A stretch of 27,554 nt of DNA from a virus, in the IMG/VR virus record IMGVR_UViG_3300017598_000407, positions 1-27,554 of that record; one strand, written 5' to 3'. Each line of letters starts with the position of its first letter. Position 1 is the stretch's first letter. Made by a program: the position numbers and the translations under genes. Below are positions 16,551-22,937 of the stretch, one piece after another. The notes under the pieces are model-generated. The model was not told where the DNA came from, searched no databases, and was given only the letters and a program-made list of their open reading frames with translations.

Positions 16551-17732
16551 CTAATTCAAATTAATTCTTGGTGCTGTTATGTTTACAACAGATGAAGAAG
16601 TCAAATTAACTGCTCCTGTTACGGTGATATTCAAGACTCCACCTATTGTCTCATCCTTATTACCACCAACATCTACTGTCTCGTTCCCGCCTATCGTCTT
16701 CTCCCTGTTACCACCAACATCTTTCGACTCATTCCCACCTATTGTCTCGTCCTTATTACCAGTGATATCTTTTGTCTCGTTACCACCTACAGTCTTCTCC
16801 TTATTAGCGCCAATATTTTCTATATCATCTACCTTAACTTCTGTTGTTCTAGTCTGATCAACTTGTCTATTCTCATCCTCATTAATCTCAGTGTATTTAG
16901 TACCAATTACTTTTACTCTCTCGTCACCAGCAACGGTTTCGCAGTTATCCTGTAAAACGTGAACAAATCTGCCTTCCATTGTTATCTCATATTTATTAGC
17001 TTGATTCCTAAAAACTATATTTCCATCATTATCACATTCAATATAAGTATTGCTTGGATGATAAATCTGAAAACGTTTCGCTCCTGGAGTAGAGTCAAGT
17101 TCTACCGTCAACCCTCCATGAGTAGTAATAACAAGATTATGAGGATACTGAGCAGCAAAAGCTGGACTTGGTTCATCCCATGATCCTCCGAATGCCTTCA
17201 TAACAGCTTGATCTAAATTCTCCTCTTTAGTAGTAACTAGTGTATCGTCGCTTACTCCTCTGGCTAACCTATGAACATCAGGCTCACCTAATTTACTCTG
17301 TACAGGATAAGAATCATCTGGATCTCTGAAACCTTCAGTCTTTGGTCTTGATTGCTCTTGAGTAACTATAGTCTTAACTAATGGATCTTTCTTTTCTGGA
17401 ATACCAGGAAGAGTAGCAAAGTACATCGGCAATAGTATATTACCATCTGCAAAAAAAACCATTACATGAGAACCTTGAACTGGCACTGACCATACACCAA
17501 ACCCACTTACAGACCCCTCTATTAAAGGTAGACATGGTTCAGCCCACGGTAGTTCTTCTGTAGGAATTCCTTCTGTCTCTGTCTTTAACTTCTTCTCCGT
17601 ATGAATACCGAAAATCCTAACCCTTACTCGTCCAGCCTTCTCAGGATCTTTGTTATCCTCTATTACTCCTCTGTAGAATCCCATAAGTTTTTCTGATTCT
17701 ACTTGCATATCTACTGGTTGATTTTTTAACAT
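16551..17732 (-). CDS. Baseplate spike protein, gp5/VgrG-like, no lysozyme domain
   Basis: The 393-residue protein has an N-terminal OB fold (about 15-115: 'FYRGVIEDNKDPEKAGRVRV', 'LPWAEPCLPL', 'WSVPVQGSHVMVFFADGN'), a linker, and a C-terminal triple-stranded beta-helix made of octads of the V/I-x-G-N-x-x-x-x type (about 270-365, for example 'TVGGNETKDITGNKDETIGG'), as in T4 gp5C. It forms the membrane-piercing needle with the gp27-like hub and the PAAR tip. T4 gp5 carries a lysozyme domain between OB fold and helix; none is present here. AAGGAT precedes the ATG. Neighbours on both sides are hub and tip genes, which supports the call. Confidence 0.92.
   Translation of the reverse strand: MLKNQPVDMQVESEKLMGFYRGVIEDNKDPEKAGRVRVRIFGIHTEKKLKTETEGIPTEELPWAEPCLPLIEGSVSGFGVWSVPVQGSHVMVFFADGNILLPMYFATLPGIPEKKDPLVKTIVTQEQSRPKTEGFRDPDDSYPVQSKLGEPDVHRLARGVSDDTLVTTKEENLDQAVMKAFGGSWDEPSPAFAAQYPHNLVITTHGGLTVELDSTPGAKRFQIYHPSNTYIECDNDGNIVFRNQANKYEITMEGRFVHVLQDNCETVAGDERVKVIGTKYTEINEDENRQVDQTRTTEVKVDDIENIGANKEKTVGGNETKDITGNKDETIGGNESKDVGGNREKTIGGNETVDVGGNKDETIGGVLNITVTGAVNLTSSSVVNITAPRINLN
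16600..16830 (-). repeat. Tandem repeats coding the gp5 beta-helix
   Basis: Imperfect 24-base units (eight codons each), visible in the plus strand as recurring 'ttaccaccaacatct' and 'cctattgtctc' blocks, often in 48-base pairs. They encode the octapeptides of the spike beta-helix. Confidence 0.85.
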
Positions 17733-17741
17733 ATTAAATCC

Positions 17742-19070
17742 TTATGGTTTAATAAAAATAGTTGGTTGTTTCTTCGCTGAATATAAGTTAGTAACATCAG
17801 ATTCATGAAGCAGGATACTCTTACTATCGTGATACGCATTCTTAATACACACTAGTCTTTGCTGATAAGGATAAGTTCTTCCGACTTTAAAACTATGAGT
17901 AACTGACTTTATCAAGTACTTCCCTTTCAATGCATCATTCATTTTATCTGATCCTTTAAGTCCAGGCCACTCGACTTCTATATGCTGACCAGCAAATCTC
18001 TTCTCGTCGCCTTCAACTGTTATGTTTAAAATGAACTGCATATTATATCTCTTAGACCAATCGTTAAACGCTATATCAGAAAGAGTCTCGATGTCACTGT
18101 CTCCTGGTAACCAATTAGCACAATTAAGATCGTCTATTCGTTGATATAAAGTCTTCCTACCTAGCATGACAGTTTTCTTGGATGCATCTGAATATTGATA
18201 GCCTACTTGTAGTAAACTCTTCGTAAGAAAATCATGACCTCTCCAGTATCCTCCTCGTATAGTTTGGTTACCTGTTCGATCTAAACCACTTATCCACCAT
18301 TCCAAAATCTTATTCTCATCGGAGACAAGATCGCTTTGATGCCTATATGGTTTTTTATCAACTGTTTTGCCTATATCTCCTAGTAGATAGTTCATTGAAA
18401 CTACATTAGTAGTAATCCCATTTACTGTGTTATTGAAAATCAAATAACCACTAGTACCGCTTTTCGCTCCTTTAGCTCTCTTAGAAAGCCATGATAGAGC
18501 GGTTCTAGGAGTCCAATATGGAATATAAAAATCTGTCTTATTGCTTGAGTCCTCTAAGTTTAGAGGAAAGCCAGTGTCCTTCAGAAATAACATATTATTG
18601 ATAATGTCTCTCATGATATCTGAGTACTTAGCATCAGTCCAGCTTCGGCTGTATCTTCTCAAAGTAAGAGCAGCATAGTATGGATCAACAAAATATATCT
18701 CCATTTGCTGCTCACTAGTCTCGCGTATTCCAGGGCCAGCTTGTGTTATCTTACCGATCTTCCAAATATCAAAAATCATATTCTTATCAGCATCGCCTTT
18801 ACCGTAAATTAAAGCGATCTTCTCTTGACCAGTAAAAGGCCCATTTTCAAAAAAGTTATACCGATCATTGAATACTAGTTTGCCGACCATAGAATACTTA
18901 AATATATCTTCTATAAAATAGAAGTCATAGATATCCTCATTCATTAGTATAGCGTTCCCTGCTTCACTAATTAACATTACGGCATAGACGCCTTTCTTGA
19001 GTTCTACTTGACCCTTAGATTTTCCATCTGCTGGCCCTAGATTTGATTTTACTTGGTCTGATCCACCCAT
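17742..19070 (-). CDS. Baseplate hub protein, gp27/gpD-like
   Basis: A 442-residue protein between the gp53-like and gp5-like genes, which is where the hub is expected. Recognisable features are an N-terminal beta region ('DFYFIEDIFKYSMVGKLVFND') typical of hub tube domains, a middle segment ('YSDIMRDIINNML') that resembles the gp27 and late-control-D helical part, and a C-terminal 'KGKYLIKSVTHSFKVG' strand pair found in many hub proteins. gp27-type trimers connect the tail tube to the spike. Similarity is by pattern and place. TAATG junction with the gp53-like gene. Confidence 0.78.
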   Translation of the reverse strand: MGGSDQVKSNLGPADGKSKGQVELKKGVYAVMLISEAGNAILMNEDIYDFYFIEDIFKYSMVGKLVFNDRYNFFENGPFTGQEKIALIYGKGDADKNMIFDIWKIGKITQAGPGIRETSEQQMEIYFVDPYYAALTLRRYSRSWTDAKYSDIMRDIINNMLFLKDTGFPLNLEDSSNKTDFYIPYWTPRTALSWLSKRAKGAKSGTSGYLIFNNTVNGITTNVVSMNYLLGDIGKTVDKKPYRHQSDLVSDENKILEWWISGLDRTGNQTIRGGYWRGHDFLTKSLLQVGYQYSDASKKTVMLGRKTLYQRIDDLNCANWLPGDSDIETLSDIAFNDWSKRYNMQFILNITVEGDEKRFAGQHIEVEWPGLKGSDKMNDALKGKYLIKSVTHSFKVGRTYPYQQRLVCIKNAYHDSKSILLHESDVTNLYSAKKQPTIFIKP

Positions 19071-19462
19071 TATGTTTTCTGCTCCGCAATTCTCTCAAGA
19101 TCCTTTACAAGAGTATAGACATAATCAGGTCGAAGAACTTTAAGTATCTGACCATCTTCTAACTCCTCAAAAGGATTAACTGTATTATTCAAGATAGCAA
19201 GTATCCACCAGAGATACGGAGACTCGTATATATTCCAAGATATATTGTCCCAAAATTCTCCGTTGGCTACCTCATAGGTATTATAAAAATCAGTCTCAGT
19301 GAATACCTCATCATTTATAATATAGCTTCGGAAGATATTCATGAACTTTGTCTCTCTATCCTCATCCAGGAGAATATTGAAGAGTCTCATGAAACTAAAG
19401 TTATTAACTTCCTTTCCAGTGAGTTCGAAAAAGTTTTCAGCCGTGTATTCTGTTACTGCCAT
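19070..19462 (-). CDS. Baseplate wedge protein, gp53-like
   Basis: 130 residues. The signature 'FYNTYEVANGEFWDNISWNI' followed by 'YESPYLWWILAILNNTVNPFEELEDG' matches the T4 gp53 / LysM-like wedge family: Y-x-V, then D-x-I-S-x-x-I-Y, L-W-W-x-I-x-x-x-N, and a closing G-x-x-L. gp53 fastens adjacent wedges during baseplate assembly. GAGGAG lies upstream of the ATG and the gene directly follows the 123-residue gene. Confidence 0.88.
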   Translation of the reverse strand: MAVTEYTAENFFELTGKEVNNFSFMRLFNILLDEDRETKFMNIFRSYIINDEVFTETDFYNTYEVANGEFWDNISWNIYESPYLWWILAILNNTVNPFEELEDGQILKVLRPDYVYTLVKDLERIAEQKT

Positions 19463-19834
19463 TTACATCTCCTCGATTCCCTTCTTAATGCCTTCATCGA
19501 TCTCAGAAGTCAAGATACCCTCTGCTGCTAATACTTCCCTTGCAAACTGTAAATTATGCTGTCTGGTGTGCCTAGATAGCTCTGGTTTGCTTCCATATCG
19601 GATAGCTTGGTGGTAGTTGCCTTGACCAGTGAAGTACGTCATGACGCCATCCTCAGACTCGACCATCTGAATTCCTCCACCTTTATCACCATCTCTGATG
19701 AGCATCTTTGCTACTTTCTTCTGATTCTTTTTCTGTTCTTTTTCAGCATTAGACAATGCTTTCGCATAGACCTTATCTATAGTCTCCACGTATTTCGTTT
19801 TTTTCTGTAAATACTTATCTACTTTATCTGCCAT
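19463..19834 (-). CDS. Unknown 123-residue protein at head of baseplate operon
   Basis: Lys/Glu-rich N-terminal helix (about 1-50, 'YLQKKTKYVETIDKVYAKAL') followed by a compact part ('VMTYFTGQGNYHQAIRYG'). An excellent AAGGAGG precedes the ATG. It abuts the gp53-like gene, so it is probably a virion or assembly protein. I do not recognise a family. Confidence 0.8.
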   Translation of the reverse strand: MADKVDKYLQKKTKYVETIDKVYAKALSNAEKEQKKNQKKVAKMLIRDGDKGGGIQMVESEDGVMTYFTGQGNYHQAIRYGSKPELSRHTRQHNLQFAREVLAAEGILTSEIDEGIKKGIEEM

Positions 19835-19920
19835 TTTGCCTTATCCTCCTTACATAATTTAACTTTACGAGGTTTTTTCTTATATCTCTTTTTCTTGACT
19901 ACTCGCCAATTAGGTTTCAA
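19819..19920 (-). CDS. Possible 33-residue very basic peptide, TTG start
   Basis: A frame from TTG (19918-19920) to TAG (19819-19821), preceded at five bases by GGAG. About half of the residues are Lys or Arg ('VVKKKRYKKKPRKVKL'). It overlaps the next gene by 16 bases and contains that gene's ribosome binding site, as a translationally coupled leader would. Size and TTG start make it uncertain. Confidence 0.4.
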   Translation of the reverse strand: MKPNWRVVKKKRYKKKPRKVKLCKEDKAKWQIK

Positions 19921-19957
19921 ATAGACTCCATAATAAAATTATAGTCCTACTAATTAT

Positions 19958-19965
19958 TATTTATA
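19958..19965 (-). promoter_or_regulatory. T4-late-like promoter box TATAAATA
   Basis: On the minus strand the exact octamer TATAAATA, the -10 consensus of T4 late promoters, lies in an AT-rich gap just after the intrinsic terminator and about 40 bases before the first ORF of the baseplate operon. The same octamer also occurs by chance within genes (near 8475 and 26814), so position is the main support. Confidence 0.55.
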
Positions 19966-19996
19966 TATTTTATTGGGGATTTTAAGAATTTAGGAC

Positions 19997-20031
19997 AAAA
20001 AAAAGCGGTAAGGTGAAAACACCTTACCGCT
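19997..20031 (-). terminator. Strong intrinsic terminator
   Basis: A perfect 12-base-pair stem (20004-20015 with 20020-20031) with a four-base loop, followed on the minus strand by seven to eight T residues (19997-20004). It ends transcripts coming from the small-gene/structured-RNA region and isolates the baseplate operon downstream. There is no T-tract on the plus side, so it works for the minus strand. Confidence 0.95.
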
Positions 20032-20186
20032 CGAATGAGGGGAGACTAGTCACTGCTCCCTTTCGTGGGCGCAACGCCAGCAATGACTAGCTCCGAAATG
20101 TAGCAGTGTAGCTCATTGTACCTCGCGGGTACGGCATTGCACTGCTACTGGCACCTCCTGGGCCTCACGACAATAAGCGCCGCAGG
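20032..20186 (-). ncRNA. Candidate structured non-coding RNA
   Basis: A GC-rich stretch in an AT-rich genome with no convincing ORF. It folds into consecutive long stems: 20157-20160 with 20183-20186 (plus inner pairs); 20100-20108 with 20140-20148 (nine pairs) enclosing 20118-20122 with 20128-20132; and 20041-20044/20047-20052/20054-20057 with 20091-20094/20084-20089/20079-20082, capped by 20068-20071 with 20075-20078. It ends in the intrinsic terminator. It contains AGGAGGTG (20152-20159). The strand follows from the terminator. I do not recognise a known RNA family; it lacks a tRNA cloverleaf. Confidence 0.6.
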
Positions 20187-20260
20187 AAAAAAACGTTAGG
20201 CTGGAGCTAAGCTAGCGTTACCGATGCGATCTTGGAATACCGATCAAAGCCCAACCTAAA
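20187..20260 (-). terminator. Terminator-like hairpin with T7 tract after the 49-residue gene
   Basis: Stem 20248-20259 with 20196-20208 (12 pairs, one bulge), then seven T residues on the minus strand (20187-20193). The loop is large (about 39 bases) and contains further pairing, so it may be an attenuator or the 5' domain of the structured RNA that follows. It begins six bases after the small acidic gene's stop. Confidence 0.5.
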
Positions 20261-20265
20261 TTCGA

Positions 20266-20415
20266 TTACTCTTTAGTGTTAAAAATATCCTGGGGAGTAC
20301 CGCTAGAGAAAAGATCTGGTGCTTGTCCAGTATCAAAAAGTTCCTCATCGGATACTTCTCCGACTTCATCTGGATCGATGACAAATTCGTCGATGTTAAA
20401 AAAATCGTCGCTCAT
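20266..20415 (-). CDS. Small acidic protein, 49 residues
   Basis: ATG at 20413-20415 with AAGGAGAG seven bases upstream; TAA at 20266-20268. The product is strongly acidic (Asp/Glu rich: 'MSDDFFNIDEFVIDPDEVGE') with almost no basic residues. Small acidic phage proteins often act by mimicking nucleic acid or binding host enzymes, but nothing here shows that. It is the last gene of the small-gene cluster. Confidence 0.75.
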   Translation of the reverse strand: MSDDFFNIDEFVIDPDEVGEVSDEELFDTGQAPDLFSSGTPQDIFNTKE

Positions 20416-20433
20416 GATTCTCTCCTTTTTTGG

Positions 20434-20634
20434 TTAATCAAAATCCCATCTGGTAATCTTCTTTTGTGAGCGATTGAAGTCTTTGATAGCTCCAGTTTTG
20501 AGGTATTGGCGATACGCTCTTCTCGCTCGACGTTTATGAGCTTTAACGTCCTCATTTACAGTAGAAGATTTCCAGATAGTAAAGATAGGACGAAGATCCT
20601 TTGCCACTACATAACTTCCGAGATAATAATCCAT
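20434..20634 (-). CDS. Small basic protein, 66 residues
   Basis: Begins 'MDYYLGSYVVAKDLRPIFTI' and has a basic helix ('KAHKRRARRAYRQYL'). GGAGG (20641-20645) lies upstream, directly beside a seven-base-pair hairpin (20646-20652 with 20658-20664) that could modulate its translation. Family unknown; nucleic-acid binding is possible from charge. Confidence 0.8.
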   Translation of the reverse strand: MDYYLGSYVVAKDLRPIFTIWKSSTVNEDVKAHKRRARRAYRQYLKTGAIKDFNRSQKKITRWDFD

Positions 20635-20645
20635 TTTTGACCTCC

Positions 20646-20664
20646 ATTAGGTTAGTTACCTAAT
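20646..20664 (-). promoter_or_regulatory. Hairpin next to the SD of the 66-residue gene
   Basis: Inverted repeat ATTAGGT/ACCTAAT with a five-base loop, touching the GGAGG at 20641-20645. It could expose or hide the ribosome binding site. No T-tract follows, so it is not a terminator. Confidence 0.4.
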
Positions 20665-20700
20665 GAATGTCATTATCAAATTTATTCATGATACTCCCTT

Positions 20701-20853
20701 TTAAATGGTTACTGTTGGAGTGGTTATAATAGCAATTTGAACGTCATTAAAACTCATACGATGGCAATCTTTACGATATTTTTCATTATTCAATTCAGCT
20801 TCTTGTTTTTCAAGTTCTGCCATGTATTTTTTTACAAATTCTGAATCCGACAT
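20701..20853 (-). CDS. Small charged protein, 50 residues
   Basis: ATG at 20851-20853, TAA at 20701-20703, with AAAGGGA upstream. The first 30 residues form a charged helix ('FVKKYMAELEKQEAELNNEK'); the end is Ile/Thr-rich. It is the first gene after the downstream sigma70-like promoter. Family unknown. Confidence 0.75.
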   Translation of the reverse strand: MSDSEFVKKYMAELEKQEAELNNEKYRKDCHRMSFNDVQIAIITTPTVTI

Positions 20854-20884
20854 TTTTATTCCCTTTTTGATTGTTTATAATACC

Positions 20885-20912
20885 ATTATATCATACTGAT
20901 TCAGGATGTCAA
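20885..20912 (-). promoter_or_regulatory. Consensus sigma70-type promoter
   Basis: On the minus strand TTGACA (20907-20912) and TATAAT (20885-20890) are both perfect, separated by 16 bases. Transcription would start near 20878 and read the 50-, 66- and 49-residue genes and the structured RNA. The -35 box overlaps the last codons of the 55-residue gene. Confidence 0.88.
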
Positions 20913-21068
20913 GCGTTTTTTATAACTTTCTGCTGATTTTTTATCCATCCAACCCAGGAGCTTTTCACCATCATCGACCATTGGATGGAAAACACCAAGA
21001 TTTTTACGACATCCTAAATCCTTGAATTCAAAGGGTATTTCATGCCATTTTTTCTTTTTTTCAGCCAT
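20901..21068 (-). CDS. Small protein, 55 residues
   Basis: ATG at 21066-21068, TGA at 20901-20903. Lys-rich start ('MAEKKKKWHEIPFEFKDLG') and end ('KKSAESYKKRL'). It has no strong SD of its own; the stop of the hydrophobic peptide upstream lies one base before its ATG, so translation is probably coupled. Family unknown. Confidence 0.7.
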   Translation of the reverse strand: MAEKKKKWHEIPFEFKDLGCRKNLGVFHPMVDDGEKLLGWMDKKSAESYKKRLTS

Positions 21069-21069
21069 T

Positions 21070-21129
21070 TTAGGTCAATATAAAAGGAATTAAAGCGAAA
21101 ACGATGATCCAATATACGATGAATTCCAT
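21070..21129 (-). CDS. Hydrophobic micropeptide, 19 residues (single membrane helix)
   Basis: ATG at 21127-21129 with AAAGGA eight bases upstream and TAA at 21070-21072. After Met-Glu nearly every residue is Ile, Val, Phe, Leu, Ala, Trp or Tyr, enough for one transmembrane helix. It is the first ORF after the consensus promoter at 21167-21195, about 30 bases from the expected start of the RNA. It is either a real membrane micropeptide or a translated leader for the 55-residue gene. Confidence 0.6.
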   Translation of the reverse strand: MEFIVYWIIVFALIPFILT

Positions 21130-21166
21130 TTTTATATCCTTTTGTTAAAGTTTGAGTTTATGTCTA

Positions 21167-21195
21167 ATTATCGCATAAAAAAAATGATCTGTCAA
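21167..21195 (-). promoter_or_regulatory. Near-consensus sigma70-type promoter
   Basis: TTGACA (21190-21195) and GATAAT (21167-21172) with an ideal 17-base spacer that includes an eight-base T run. It overlaps the end of the glycosyltransferase gene and fires into the small-gene cluster. A TATAAATA octamer sits just upstream at 21200-21207, inside that gene. Confidence 0.85.
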
Positions 21196-21863
21196 CTATT
21201 ATTTATAATAGGTTGAATAAAATCCTCAAAAACCCGTTTGTATTTAGTGACGTAATCCTCCTGAGATCCTGCTGATATGTCATTCTTCGTACTTTTAGCG
21301 ACAAATGATGCCTGTGGTACGGCTAGACCGACATATCCCGCCTTAAAGCATTTCAGAAGGAACGCATAGTCAAGTAATCGCTTGTACTTATCATCAGTGA
21401 CTAGACCTACCTCCTCGATCACTTCTGATCGAAACAATGAATTTGAGCTAATATAATTCGCCTGGAGTAGTCGATTAATGTCAAAGGGATCTGCTGGAAA
21501 TTTTTGGTTTACATGACCTTGAAATTCAAAGCTAGCATAAGCATATCCAGCTTGCTTGAATTGAGAATGAGTCTTTAACATACCGACAAGTTTATCGATC
21601 ATCCCTCGACCTAAAACGATGTCTCTATCTACCATGAGATAGTAAGGAGGCAATGGTTTAAAACTCTTGTAATACTTTATTGCCTCCATTGCATTGGCAG
21701 GGATATTCTTATCTCCGTAGCTTTTAATCCAGGCAAACTGAGTTCTATTCCTCTTTATTGAAATCTTAGTCTCTCGACTTATTTCATGATCTGGAAGAAG
21801 AGGAGTAACTACTAGCACCTCTGGATTTTTACACTCCTTCATAATACAAATTCTATTCGGCAT
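21192..21863 (-). CDS. Glycosyltransferase, family 2-like (GT-A fold)
   Basis: 223 residues. 'VLVVTPLLPDHEISRETKIS' gives the first GT-A strand and turn, 'YYLMVDRDIVLGRGMIDKLV' contains the D-x-D-type motif (D-R-D) that binds the metal and sugar nucleotide, and 'LLDYAFLLKCFKAGYVG' matches the late acceptor-side helix of family 2 enzymes. It lacks membrane helices and is near the minimal length. GGAG precedes the ATG by eight bases. Its neighbours are a methyltransferase and an SQD1-like epimerase, so it probably transfers a modified sugar to a phage or host target not identifiable here. Confidence 0.8.
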   Translation of the reverse strand: MPNRICIMKECKNPEVLVVTPLLPDHEISRETKISIKRNRTQFAWIKSYGDKNIPANAMEAIKYYKSFKPLPPYYLMVDRDIVLGRGMIDKLVGMLKTHSQFKQAGYAYASFEFQGHVNQKFPADPFDINRLLQANYISSNSLFRSEVIEEVGLVTDDKYKRLLDYAFLLKCFKAGYVGLAVPQASFVAKSTKNDISAGSQEDYVTKYKRVFEDFIQPIINNS

Positions 21864-21865
21864 GA

Positions 21866-22930
21866 CTACTGCTCCTTTAAAATAATTACAGCTATTTTAT
21901 CGAATCCTAATGCATTAGCTAAACCAGAACGATGATTACCATCGTCTACCATATAACCTTCATCGGTTTCTCGTACTACTGGTGGCTGCTGTATACCAAT
22001 TTCTTTTACTGATTCAAATAGTTTTGGTTTATGATTAGCTATGAAATCTAATTCCGTAGTAGTACCATAAATTTTCTGATGTCTACTTGATAGGAAATTT
22101 CTATATATTAATGTACTAGGAGATACATAAGTAATAAAATCACTTAAATCCTTTCTCTCTGTTTTATCCGTTCTATTCCATACTCTTAAATTTTTGCAAT
22201 CTGTGATTTTTGATATAATCTCATCCCATCCTCTTGTTTTATCATCGTCAAATGCCATACGATGATTCTTAGCTAACTTTAAATTCTCATCCCGCTGGTA
22301 TACTACTAAATTACGATTACCTAATTCCTTCCGCTCGATTTCCTGATAGTTGAATTTTTGTAACTGCTCGTAGAATATGTCACCGTTTCGGCAGTTATCT
22401 TCTGTACGCCACCTACAGATGAGCATGTATGCCTTATCTGTTAATACTTTAGCTCTTTGATAGAAGTAGTCTTCCAAGTATTTTCTATCCAGTGAAGCTA
22501 TATTAGTACGTGGATATAAAACTGATGAAGCAATAATGGCATCGTATCTCGTATTAATAGGAATCGATGTTAAATATTTCTGGAAGTCTTTCTGAATTAT
22601 TCTGATAGACTTACACTTGTTTTTATCTAAAAAAAATGATTTAACGAAATTAGCTTGATTGATGCATTTTGTATCAATGTCTACTCCTGTAGCATCTGCT
22701 GCGCCATCGAGCATTAATCTTACAATAAAATATCCTGAATTACATCCTACATCTAAAAAATGTGTTGAATCTAAATGTCTAGGAAGAAATGATCTAATAT
22801 CTTGATATACTTGTTCTGCTGTTCCTGTAGCAGAAACATTATTATTAGTAAAAACTCCATTACCAAAATCTATAGTTTGATACCAGTTCCCTAGATCTTC
22901 TATTTGTTGTTTTAATGTAACCTTATCCAT
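21866..22930 (-). CDS. CmoB-like SAM methyltransferase fused to a ParB-like C-terminus
   Basis: The N-terminal part has 'NWYQTIDFGNGVFT', the entry signature of CmoB/DUF1698-type methyltransferases, then motif I 'FLDVGCNSGYF' and the acidic 'GVDID' end of the second strand. The C-terminus 'GYMVDDGNHRSGLANALGF' followed by 'KIAVIIL' is a ParB/sulfiredoxin-like motif (D-G-N-H-R). I choose the ATG at 22928-22930 because GGGGAG lies just before it, though the spacing is short; a TTG at 22946-22948 would add six residues and overlap the epimerase gene. The substrate is unknown; the cassette suggests a sugar or nucleotide-sugar product. Confidence 0.8.
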   Translation of the reverse strand: MDKVTLKQQIEDLGNWYQTIDFGNGVFTNNNVSATGTAEQVYQDIRSFLPRHLDSTHFLDVGCNSGYFIVRLMLDGAADATGVDIDTKCINQANFVKSFFLDKNKCKSIRIIQKDFQKYLTSIPINTRYDAIIASSVLYPRTNIASLDRKYLEDYFYQRAKVLTDKAYMLICRWRTEDNCRNGDIFYEQLQKFNYQEIERKELGNRNLVVYQRDENLKLAKNHRMAFDDDKTRGWDEIISKITDCKNLRVWNRTDKTERKDLSDFITYVSPSTLIYRNFLSSRHQKIYGTTTELDFIANHKPKLFESVKEIGIQQPPVVRETDEGYMVDDGNHRSGLANALGFDKIAVIILKEQ

Positions 22931-22937
22931 TTCTCCC

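Noticed and set aside
20105-20155. Sixteen-codon ORF inside the candidate RNA after AGGAGGTG
   Set aside because: The ATG lies too far from the SD and is within a strong stem.
20032-20260. tRNA or tmRNA gene
   Set aside because: No seven-pair acceptor with T-arm and anticodon arm can be formed in the right spacing on either strand.
20660-20689. Nine-residue ORF after GGGAG
   Set aside because: Too short to support as a gene; it may only be a ribosome-loading site before the 66-residue gene.
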